Assembly: GCA_934155165.1 (NCBI GenBank)
Contig: CAKPGS010000038.1
Span: 1-9,322 of the forward strand
DNA length: 9,322 bases
Source: an uncultured Clostridia bacterium
GTDB taxonomy: Bacteria > Bacillota > Clostridia > TANB77 > CAG-508
Reading direction: 5' to 3'
In this document: piece by piece, positions 1-6,164 of the stretch
How the letters are laid out: every line of letters starts with the position of its first letter
How positions within the stretch are numbered: the first letter of the stretch is position 1
The notes under the pieces: generated by a model
Told to the model about the DNA's origin: nothing
Database searches by the model: none
What the model saw: the letters and a program-made list of their open reading frames with translations, nothing else
Translations under genes and position numbers: made by a program

Positions 1-146
1 TAATAGCACTTATTTGTGGAATATCTGGACGTGGAGGATACTACGGAGGAGGATCTTCAGGAGGATCTTCAGGAGGATTCTCAGGTGGAGGATTTTCTGG
101 AGGTGGAGGTTCTTCTGGTGGAGGAGGAAGCTCAAGAAGTTTTTAA
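1..146 (+). CDS. C-terminal tail of a TPM/YgcG-like protein (5' partial)
   Basis: This is the end of a gene that begins before the window. The frame read from base 3 runs without a stop to TAA 144-146 and gives a hydrophobic start (IALICGISG), then a Gly/Ser tail with Tyr and Phe interspersed, ending in SSRSF. Such tails (GGGFSGGGG... ending in RSF or similar) are typical of secreted or membrane-anchored TPM-domain (YgcG-family) proteins of Firmicutes, where they follow a transmembrane segment. DUF2207-type membrane proteins have similar tails and cannot be excluded, because no part of the catalytic or TPM domain is visible. A short imperfect 12-bp tandem repeat encodes part of the tail. The assignment rests only on the tail. 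Confidence 0.5.
   Translation, partial: IALICGISGRGGYYGGGSSGGSSGGFSGGGFSGGGGSSGGGGSSRSF
48..83 (+). repeat. Three tandem 12-bp units encoding GGSS/GGFS
   Basis: The unit GGAGGATCTTCA occurs at 48-59 and again, exactly, at 60-71. A third copy at 72-83 (GGAGGATTCTCA) differs at two positions. The units are in frame and lengthen the Gly/Ser tail of the partial gene. Tandem in-frame repeats of this kind vary easily in copy number by slippage. Confidence 0.8.
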
Positions 147-190
147 AAATTATAATGTATAAGCTAGCTTAAATTGAACATAATTTATTT

Positions 191-196
191 AGGTGA
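191..196 (+). promoter_or_regulatory. Ribosome binding site choosing GTG 202
   Basis: AGGTGA lies 5 nt before GTG 202. The alternative GTG at 193 overlaps this motif and has only AT-rich sequence upstream, so 202 is the better start. Confidence 0.55.
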
Positions 197-201
197 TAAA
201 T

Positions 202-1056
202 GTGTTTATAGAATTTATTAAGCTAGTTATTTATATTATATTAATAATTATAATTTCAAAATATATGCTAGTAAAATTGTTAAGAAATATTGCAGAAACT
301 TTAAATTTAAAAGCAAAAACAGTTGGAAATATAGCAGGTTTTGCAACTTCTATACCAGAATTGTTTACAGTTACTCTAGCAAGTATTTCTGGTCTGGCAA
401 GTACAAGTTTATACAATATTATAAGTTCAAATGTTATAAATTTAATACAATATTTAGCAACTGTAGTAATTAATAAAAATACTAAAGTATTAAAAAATAA
501 AGCTCTAATAATAGATTTATTTATTGCTTTAATAACAATAGCAATTCCACTTTACATGATAAATGCCAATGTAAAATTAGGGGTTACATTTGCAATATTT
601 TTAGTTATACTATTTTTATTCTTTTATAAAATAAATTCAAATGCTCATAAATTATATTTAGAAAAATATGATAAGGAAATAGAAAAAGAATTTGAATTAG
701 AATATGAAAAAGAAATAAAAAACAAAAAGAATAATAAATTACTAATAGTAAAATACTTAATATATCTAATAATAATAGGAATTTTATTATATTTTGTAGG
801 AGACAAATTAAGTAATAATTTAGAGAATTTATGCTATATATTTAATGTACCAGAATACATTATAGGAATAATACTTGGATTTGGTACAAGTATTCCAGAA
901 TTAATAACATTTTTTGAAGCACAAAGAGGAGAAAAAAGTAAGGAAGAAGAAAAACTAGGAGTAATAGAAGCAACAAATAATTTATTAATGTCAAATATGT
1001 TAAATTTATTTATAATACAAGCAATAGGTATTTTTTTAATATCAATTATAAAATAG
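202..1056 (+). CDS. Sodium/calcium exchanger (CaCA) family membrane protein
   Basis: This is a predicted cation antiporter of the inner membrane, 284 aa with a GTG start at 202. An in-frame GTG at 193 also exists, but the only Shine-Dalgarno-like sequence (AGGTGA, 191-196) fits 202 with a 5-nt gap. Two homologous halves each carry the alpha-repeat hallmark: GFATSIPE at about residues 46-53 and GFGTSIPE at about 226-233, with the acidic Glu expected to bind the cation. Later in each half are SSN and MSN, where most members have GSN. A charged cytoplasmic loop rich in Glu and Lys (about 150-180) separates the halves, as in the family. Most of the rest is hydrophobic membrane helices. The ion, Na+/Ca2+ or another, cannot be read from sequence. 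An own terminator follows, and no functional link with the neighbouring genes is visible. Confidence 0.8.
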   Translation: MFIEFIKLVIYIILIIIISKYMLVKLLRNIAETLNLKAKTVGNIAGFATSIPELFTVTLASISGLASTSLYNIISSNVINLIQYLATVVINKNTKVLKNKALIIDLFIALITIAIPLYMINANVKLGVTFAIFLVILFLFFYKINSNAHKLYLEKYDKEIEKEFELEYEKEIKNKKNNKLLIVKYLIYLIIIGILLYFVGDKLSNNLENLCYIFNVPEYIIGIILGFGTSIPELITFFEAQRGEKSKEEEKLGVIEATNNLLMSNMLNLFIIQAIGIFLISIIK

Positions 1057-1074
1057 CAAAAATAAGTAATATAA

Positions 1075-1121
1075 AAACCATATATCTTATATAATTAAAT
1101 AGATATATGGTTTATTTTTTT
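1075..1121 (+). terminator. Intrinsic terminator after the exchanger gene
   Basis: A perfect 13-bp stem pairs AAACCATATATCT (1075-1087) with AGATATATGGTTT (1101-1113) around a 13-nt AT loop. The run of seven T at 1115-1121 follows. The stem is AT-rich but long. It separates the exchanger gene from the murE operon. Confidence 0.85.
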
Positions 1122-1132
1122 AATGTAAACTA

Positions 1133-1161
1133 TGTACAAAAAAATAATTTAGATATATAAT
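1133..1161 (+). promoter_or_regulatory. Promoter of the murE-mraY-ftsW-murG operon
   Basis: The -10 is a perfect TATAAT (1156-1161). The -35 is TGTACA (1133-1138), 4 of 6 matches to TTGACA, with an ideal 17-bp spacer. It lies just after a terminator and about 35 bp before murE, so it most likely drives the whole cluster as a vegetative sigma-A-type promoter. Confidence 0.6.
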
Positions 1162-1196
1162 ATAGTCGCAAAATAATATTTAATGGAGGAATAAGT

Positions 1197-2657
1197 ATGA
1201 ATCTAAAAAATATATTACAAGGAATAGAAAATATTAAAGGAAAAGGAAATTTTGACATAGAAATAGAAAACATAGAAAGCGATTCAAGAAAAGTAACAAA
1301 AAATGGTTTATTTTTTGCAATAAAAGGTTTTGCAGTTGATGGAACAGATTATATAAACAGTGCTGTTGAAAATGGTGCTATTGCAGTAGTTATAGAAGAT
1401 GAAAAAGACATTAAAAAAATAGAAAAAATAAATGATATAACAGTTGCTTTAGTACCAGATATAAGAAAAGCAATGGCAATATCTGCTTGTAATTTTTATG
1501 ATAATCCATCAAAAAAATTAAGGTTAGTTGGAGTTACTGGAACAAAAGGAAAAACAACAACAACTTTTATGGTAAAAGAAATATTAGAAAAACAAGGTTA
1601 TAAAGTAGGATTAATAGGAACAATAGCAAATTACATAGGTGAAGTATGCCTTGGAGATAGCAGTAGGACAACACCTGAAAGTATAGAACTACAAAAATTA
1701 TTTGCAAGAATGGTAGAAGAAAAATGTCAAGTAGCAGTTATGGAAGTTTCTTCACAAAGTTTAAAGTTAGATAGGGTATATGGATGTGATTTTGATATAG
1801 GAGTATTTACAAACTTTTCAGAAGACCATATAAGTGAACATGAACATCCAGATATGGAAGATTATTTTAAATCTAAATGTAAATTATTTGATATGTGCAA
1901 AACAGCATTTATAAATGTAGATGATTTATATGGAGAAAAATTAAAGAAAATAATCCCTTGTGAATTTGCTACATATGGAATAGATAATTCATGTAATTTA
2001 CTTGCAAAAGATATAACAATAACAAATTCTTATGTGGATTTTAAAGTGAAATTAACAGATAGAAATGAAAGAGTAAAAGTAGATATACCAGGAAGATTTA
2101 CTGTTTATAATGCACTTGCTGCAATTTCTATAGCTTTAAAATTAGGATGCTCATCAGAAAATATAAAAGAAGCTTTATTAGAAATAAAAGTACCAGGAAG
2201 AAGTGAGCTTGTACCTAATAAAAAAGGCTTAACAATAATGATAGATTATGCTCATTCACCAGAAAGTTTGGAAAACATATTATCTGCAGTTAAATCTTAT
2301 ACACGAGGAAAGGTAATTTCAGTTTTCGGATGTGGTGGAGATAGAGATACTTCTAAAAGAGCAACAATGGGAGAAATATCTGGAAGAATTGCAGACTATA
2401 CAATAATAACATCAGATAATCCACGTACAGAAAAACCAGAATTAATAGTTGAAGAAATAGAAAGTGGAATTAAAAAAACAAATGGTAAATATGAAGTTGT
2501 TGTTGATAGAATAGAGGCAATAAAAACAGCTATAAATATGGCTGGTAAAACAGATATAATAGTTCTTGCAGGAAAAGGGCATGAACCATATCAAGAAATT
2601 AATGGTGTAAAATATCCATTCGATGAAAGAAAAATAGTTAACGATATAATAGGATAA
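1197..2657 (+). CDS. murE: UDP-N-acetylmuramoyl-tripeptide synthetase (meso-DAP type)
   Basis: This cytoplasmic ATP-dependent ligase adds the third amino acid to UDP-MurNAc-L-Ala-D-Glu in peptidoglycan precursor synthesis. The 486 aa match the usual family length. The N-terminal UDP-binding domain has the SDSRKV signature (about 28-33). The central Mur-ligase domain has the P-loop TGTKGKTT (114-121), TTPES (158-162), and the YFKSKCKLF segment whose K227 corresponds to the Lys normally carbamylated. The C-terminal domain has GGDRD (380-384), DNPR (407-410) and AGKGHE (458-463). DNPR, rather than DNPA/DNPD, is typical of enzymes that use meso-diaminopimelate. The ATG start has GGAGGA 6 nt upstream. 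It is first in the operon, 13 nt before mraY. The usual neighbour murF is missing. Confidence 0.96.
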   Translation: MNLKNILQGIENIKGKGNFDIEIENIESDSRKVTKNGLFFAIKGFAVDGTDYINSAVENGAIAVVIEDEKDIKKIEKINDITVALVPDIRKAMAISACNFYDNPSKKLRLVGVTGTKGKTTTTFMVKEILEKQGYKVGLIGTIANYIGEVCLGDSSRTTPESIELQKLFARMVEEKCQVAVMEVSSQSLKLDRVYGCDFDIGVFTNFSEDHISEHEHPDMEDYFKSKCKLFDMCKTAFINVDDLYGEKLKKIIPCEFATYGIDNSCNLLAKDITITNSYVDFKVKLTDRNERVKVDIPGRFTVYNALAAISIALKLGCSSENIKEALLEIKVPGRSELVPNKKGLTIMIDYAHSPESLENILSAVKSYTRGKVISVFGCGGDRDTSKRATMGEISGRIADYTIITSDNPRTEKPELIVEEIESGIKKTNGKYEVVVDRIEAIKTAINMAGKTDIIVLAGKGHEPYQEINGVKYPFDERKIVNDIIG

Positions 2658-2670
2658 AGGGTGATAAAAT

Positions 2671-3651
2671 TTGAATTTTCAAATAGAAATACTTATTGGT
2701 ACTTTTATTATAACAGTAATATTAGCACTAATAATTATACCAATATTAACGAAATTAAAAGTAGGTCAGATTGAAAGAACAGATGGACCTAAAAGTCATT
2801 TAAAAAAACAAGGAACACCAACTATGGGTGGAATTATAATTCTTTTGGGAATTACAATAGCGACAATATTTGCTGCATATTATTATACTAAAAAGGGAGA
2901 AATAGTTACAGCAAAGAGAATTATACCATTACTGTTTGTTGCAGGAGGATTCGGACTAATAGGATTTATAGATGACTTTAGAAAACTTGTAATGCACGAT
3001 ACAGAAGGACTAAAACCAGCATACAAAATGTTAGGATTACTTGTAATATCTGTAATATACATATTGTATTTAAAAAATGTTTTACATGTAGGAACAGAAA
3101 CATACATACCTATTCTAAAAATATATGTAAGAGTACCAAGATCATTATATATAATTTTCGCAATGTTTGTAATGCTTGGAACTACAAATGCTGTTAATCT
3201 AACAGATGGTGTAGATGGATTATCAACAAGTGTTACAACAATAATAATAACATGTTTAGTAGTAATAGCTTCAAAACTTGGAATAACAGAAGTAATTACA
3301 TTTGGTAGCGTAGTTTGTGGAGCAAACTTAGCATTTTTAATGTTTAACTTAAATCCAGCAAAAGTATTTATGGGAGATACAGGATCATTACTTTTAGGTG
3401 GAATTATAGCAAGTATAAGTTTATATATGAAAATGCCTTTATTATTACTTGTGATAGCACTAATACCAGTACTAGAAACTTTATCTGTTATATTACAAGT
3501 AGTATATTTCAAAAGAACAGGGCATAGAATGTTTAAAATGGCACCACTACATCATCATTTTGAATTATCTGGATGGAGAGAGAATAAGGTTGTGTCAGTG
3601 TTTAGTGTGATAACATTATTATTATGTATTGTTGGAATACTAATAGTTTAG
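2671..3651 (+). CDS. mraY: Phospho-MurNAc-pentapeptide transferase
   Basis: This integral membrane enzyme transfers phospho-MurNAc-pentapeptide from UDP to undecaprenyl phosphate, making lipid I on the cytoplasmic face. The 326 aa agree with the family and show many hydrophobic helices (about ten expected). Diagnostic motifs: ERTDGPKSHLKKQGTPTMGG (35-54), the paired Asp of FIDDFRKL (D101, D102), NAVNLTDGVDGL (173-184), NLNPAKVFMGDTGS (226-239) with catalytic-region D236, and APLHHHFELSGW (291-302) with the His triad 294-296. The start is TTG 2671, supported by AAGGGTGA 6 nt upstream and by the N-terminal match to the family. It follows murE by 13 nt and precedes ftsW by 18 nt, which indicates cotranscription. 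Confidence 0.96.
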   Translation: MNFQIEILIGTFIITVILALIIIPILTKLKVGQIERTDGPKSHLKKQGTPTMGGIIILLGITIATIFAAYYYTKKGEIVTAKRIIPLLFVAGGFGLIGFIDDFRKLVMHDTEGLKPAYKMLGLLVISVIYILYLKNVLHVGTETYIPILKIYVRVPRSLYIIFAMFVMLGTTNAVNLTDGVDGLSTSVTTIIITCLVVIASKLGITEVITFGSVVCGANLAFLMFNLNPAKVFMGDTGSLLLGGIIASISLYMKMPLLLLVIALIPVLETLSVILQVVYFKRTGHRMFKMAPLHHHFELSGWRENKVVSVFSVITLLLCIVGILIV

Positions 3652-3669
3652 GAAAGGAAAAATGGTTTA

Positions 3670-4826
3670 ATGGCAAAACCTATAAATAATAAGCTAAAAT
3701 TTCGGTAAAAATTCATTCGATTTTATTTTATTTATAACAGTATTGTTGTTGCTAGGATTAGGACTGGTAATGGTACTCTCAGCAAGTTCACCATCTGCAT
3801 TAGCTGAAACTGGAGATGATAGCTATGTATATTTTAGGAAACAAGGCTTTTTTGCATTAGGAGGAATTATAGCAATGTTTTTTATTTCCAAAATAGATTA
3901 TAGAAAATATAAGAAATTTTGGAAGATAGCATACTGGGGATCAGTAGCATTACTATTACTTGTTTTAGTACCGGGAATAGGAAGATCCGTTAATGGCGCA
4001 AAAAGATGGGTATCCTTTTTAGGTATTCAATTTCAGCCATCAGAAATCGTAAAAATAGGACTAATAATTTTTTATGCAGCATATTTAACTGAGAACAAAA
4101 GAAATCTGAAGGGAATGTGGGAAGGATTTTTAAAACCTCTAATACCACTAGCAATACCAATCGGAATATTATTTTTCGTACAAGATCACTTAAGTGCTTC
4201 AATAGTAATTGGTGCAGTTGTATGTATTATGATGTTAGTTGTAGGATGCAAATTAAGATACTTCTTAACAGGTGGTATTACTGTAGGAAGTGGAATAGTC
4301 GGGGCAATGTTTGCTCTTGCTAAATCAACAGGAAAAGGTGGATTTAGACTTGCAAGAATGACATCATTCTTAGACCCATGGCAAGATGCACAAGGTACAG
4401 GATGGCAAATTATACAGAGTTTATATGCAATAGGTTCAGGAGGACTATTTGGAGTAGGCTTAGGTGAAAGTAAGCAAAAATATTTGTACATATCAGAACC
4501 TCATAATGACTTTATATTTGCAGTTGTAGCAGAAGAATTAGGATTTGTAGGATGTCTTATTGTAATTGCTTTATTTGCAATATTTATTTGGAGAGGTGTA
4601 GTAATAGCAATGAGAGCTCCAGATACCTTTGGAAGTTTGGTAGCAGTTGGAATAACATCTTTAATAGGATTTCAAGCAATAATAAATATAGCAGTTGTTA
4701 CATCATCAATGCCAGTAACAGGAATGGCTCTGCCATTTTTTAGCTATGGAGGAACATCACTTTTAATATTATTATGTAGTGTACGGAATACTCTTAAACA
4801 TATCACGAGCGGGAAATAAAATATAA
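3670..4826 (+). CDS. ftsW: FtsW-type SEDS lipid II polymerase, needing two +1 frameshifts
   Basis: This septal peptidoglycan glycosyltransferase of the SEDS family (FtsW/SpoVE type) is 384 aa when reconstructed. It reads in three frames: 3670-3702 (MAKPINNKLKF), 3704-4783 (the body) and 4785-4826 (GILLNISRAGNKI). Single C bases at 3703 and 4784, each the first base of an in-frame CGG, must be skipped. The body shows FILFITV, VMVLSASSPSAL, NGAKRWVSFLGIQFQPSE, QDHLSAS, EPHNDFIFAVVAEELG (the conserved catalytic Asp is D280) and PFFSYGGTSLL. Both end segments match ordinary FtsW N- and C-termini only in the shifted frames. The AAGGA at 3654-3658 precedes ATG 3670 by 11 nt. The uninterrupted body alone (from TTG 3743) lacks a ribosome site and the first part of membrane helix 1. 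Alternatives are a sequencing error at both sites or a decaying copy, but the body is otherwise intact and well conserved. Confidence 0.85.
3698..3705 (+). other. +1 frameshift site 1 in ftsW (TTT-CGG-TAA)
   Basis: The start frame (ATG 3670) meets TAA at 3706-3708. The body frame has a stop at 3695-3697, so the switch must occur within these eight bases. The 0-frame codons are AAA TTT CGG, with CGG at 3703-3705 and the stop directly after. Skipping C3703 gives F-GKNSFDFILFITV, matching FtsW N-termini. Peptidyl-tRNA-Phe could re-pair from UUU to UUC here, a favourable +1 slip. Confidence 0.75.
4784..4786 (+). other. +1 frameshift site 2 in ftsW (GTA-CGG-AAT)
   Basis: In the body frame the end reads CSV-RNTLKHITSGK, unlike FtsW. 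Skipping C4784 gives CSV-GILLNISRAGNKI, the standard FtsW ending (GILLNISR), with a stop at 4824-4826. The skipped base is again the C of an in-frame CGG, and reading resumes at the Gly codon GGA. Confidence 0.75.
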
Positions 4827-4844
4827 AAACAGGAGGAAAAATAA

Positions 4845-5969
4845 TTGAAAGTATTAGTAGCAGCAGCAGGAACAGGAGGACATATAAATCCTGCGATAGC
4901 GATAGCAAATAAAATAAAACAAGAAAATAAAGATACTGAAATTATATTTGTTGGAACACCAAGAGGATTAGAAAACGATTTAGTTCCAAGAGCAGGTTAT
5001 AAATTAGAAACAATAGAAGTATATGGTATTTCAAGAGAAATATCTATTGCAAATGTAAGAAAGGGAATAAAAACATTAAAAGGATTTAGAGAAGCAAAAA
5101 AATTGGTAAAAAAATATAATCCAGACTTAGTAATAGGAACAGGCGGTTACATATGTGGACCTGTATTTACAGCTGCAACTAAAGAAAAAATACCAACAGT
5201 TTTGCATGAAAGTAATGCATTTCCAGGAGTTACAATAAAATTATTATCAAAAAAAGTAGATTTAGTTTTAACAGGCTTTGAAGATGCAAAATTAAGATTA
5301 CCCAAAGCAAAAAAAGTAGTTGTAACAGGAACTCCAACAAAAGTAAAAGATTTAAAATTAACAGAAGTACAAAAAACAGAAATAAAAGTTAAATTAGGAT
5401 TTAAAAGTAATAAGCCACTAGTTTTAGTATTTGGGGGAAGTCAAGGAGCTCAAATAATAAACAAAACTTTAATAAACATAATAAAAAACAAAATGAATAG
5501 TAATTATCAAATAATGTGGGCACCAGGACCAAAACAATACGACAAAATAAAAGAAGAATTAGAAAAAGAAAATATTAATATAAATAATATTGAAGATATA
5601 AAAATAATTCCATATATATATAATATGGAAGAAGTGCTAAACTGTTGCGATTTAGTAGTAGCAAGAAGCGGAGCAATGACAATAACAGAAATAGCAAAAG
5701 TAGGAAAGCCAGCAATATTTATACCACTAGCAATAGCAGCAGAAAACCACCAAGAATTTAATGCAAATGTATTAGTAAAACAAAATGCAGCAGACAAAAT
5801 ACTAGAAAAAGATTTAAACGAAAAAATACTAAACGAAAAAATAAACAATATAATATCAGACACAAATAAAATGAAACAAATGGGACAAAACGCAAGAAAA
5901 ATAGATATAGAAAACGTAGAAGAAAAAATATATAGTGAAATTAAAAATATATGCAAAATACATCAATAA
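4845..5969 (+). CDS. murG: Lipid II synthase (MurG, GlcNAc transferase)
   Basis: This peripheral membrane glycosyltransferase (GT28 family, GT-B fold) transfers GlcNAc from UDP-GlcNAc to lipid I, giving lipid II for FtsW-type polymerases. The 374 aa are slightly longer than the usual 355-365. The N-terminal domain has the G-loop AAAGTGGHINP (6-16), IGTGGY (97-102) and HESNAFPG (121-128). The C-terminal domain has VFGGSQGAQ (195-203), ARSGAMTITE (273-282) and AENHQ (299-303), the donor-binding segments. The start is TTG 4845, with a strong AGGAGG (4831-4836) 8 nt upstream, and MKVLVAAAGTGGH aligns with family N-termini. It lies 18 nt after ftsW and is the last gene of the operon. Confidence 0.95.
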   Translation: MKVLVAAAGTGGHINPAIAIANKIKQENKDTEIIFVGTPRGLENDLVPRAGYKLETIEVYGISREISIANVRKGIKTLKGFREAKKLVKKYNPDLVIGTGGYICGPVFTAATKEKIPTVLHESNAFPGVTIKLLSKKVDLVLTGFEDAKLRLPKAKKVVVTGTPTKVKDLKLTEVQKTEIKVKLGFKSNKPLVLVFGGSQGAQIINKTLINIIKNKMNSNYQIMWAPGPKQYDKIKEELEKENININNIEDIKIIPYIYNMEEVLNCCDLVVARSGAMTITEIAKVGKPAIFIPLAIAAENHQEFNANVLVKQNAADKILEKDLNEKILNEKINNIISDTNKMKQMGQNARKIDIENVEEKIYSEIKNICKIHQ

Positions 5970-5984
5970 GGTAGTTTAATATTG

Positions 5985-6010
5985 TATGGGCACGGAGCTC
6001 CGTGCCCATA
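5985..6010. repeat. Perfect 26-bp GC-rich palindrome
   Basis: The left arm TATGGGCACGGAG (5985-5997) is followed directly by its exact reverse complement CTCCGTGCCCATA (5998-6010), with no loop. Most of it is G+C in otherwise very AT-rich DNA. It lies 15 bp after murG. No T-run follows on the + strand, so it is a poor classical terminator. A dispersed palindromic repeat (REP-like) or a protein site is more likely. Confidence 0.9.
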
Positions 6011-6021
6011 ATAAAAAGAAT

Positions 6022-6054
6022 GTAGCGGCGGTCGCAGGCCGCCACTTTTGTTGT
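6022..6054 (+). terminator. GC-rich hairpin with T-rich tail, possible operon terminator
   Basis: GGCGGTC (6027-6033) pairs with GGCCGCC (6037-6043) with one G-T wobble around a 3-nt GCA loop. An outer GT/AC pair closes across a small bulge. TTTTGTTGTTT follows (6046 onward). It could terminate the murE-murG operon, or be one unit of an intergenic GC-rich repeat together with the palindrome just upstream. Confidence 0.5.
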
Positions 6055-6107
6055 TTGAGCATATTTCAAAGAATTTCAAGCATTTCATAAAAATCCCGAA
6101 ATCTCCC

Positions 6108-6136
6108 TTGTATTTAAAGAAAAAGTATAGTATAAT
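6108..6136 (+). promoter_or_regulatory. Promoter of the SNF2-family gene
   Basis: The -10 is a perfect TATAAT (6131-6136). The -35 is TTGTAT (6108-6113), 3 of 6 matches including the TTG, with a 17-bp spacer. It lies about 28 bp before the GTG start, so the gene probably has its own sigma-A-type promoter. Confidence 0.6.
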
Positions 6137-6164
6137 AGATTGCTAGAAAATAGGGGAGAAAAAA

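Noticed and set aside
151..156. TATAAT as a promoter of the exchanger gene
   Set aside because: No acceptable -35 lies 15-19 bp upstream (that stretch is the Gly/Ser tail coding sequence), and TATAAT is frequent by chance in this AT-rich DNA.
160..171. 12-bp palindrome TAAGCTAGCTTA after the first gene as a terminator
   Set aside because: The stem is short, there is no loop, and no T-run follows.
2883..3512. 209-codon open frame on the minus strand inside mraY
   Set aside because: It is the antisense shadow of a strongly conserved gene and shows no family motif of its own.
3743..4819. ftsW as a simple 358-aa ORF starting at TTG 3743
   Set aside because: No ribosome binding site precedes this TTG. 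The upstream codons in the same frame (GKNSFDFILFITV) clearly belong to FtsW, and the C-terminus is wrong in this frame.
5507..5956. 149-codon minus-strand frame inside murG, hydrophobic
   Set aside because: Its hydrophobicity comes from reading A-rich Lys/Glu/Ile codons of murG in antisense. It has no independent support.
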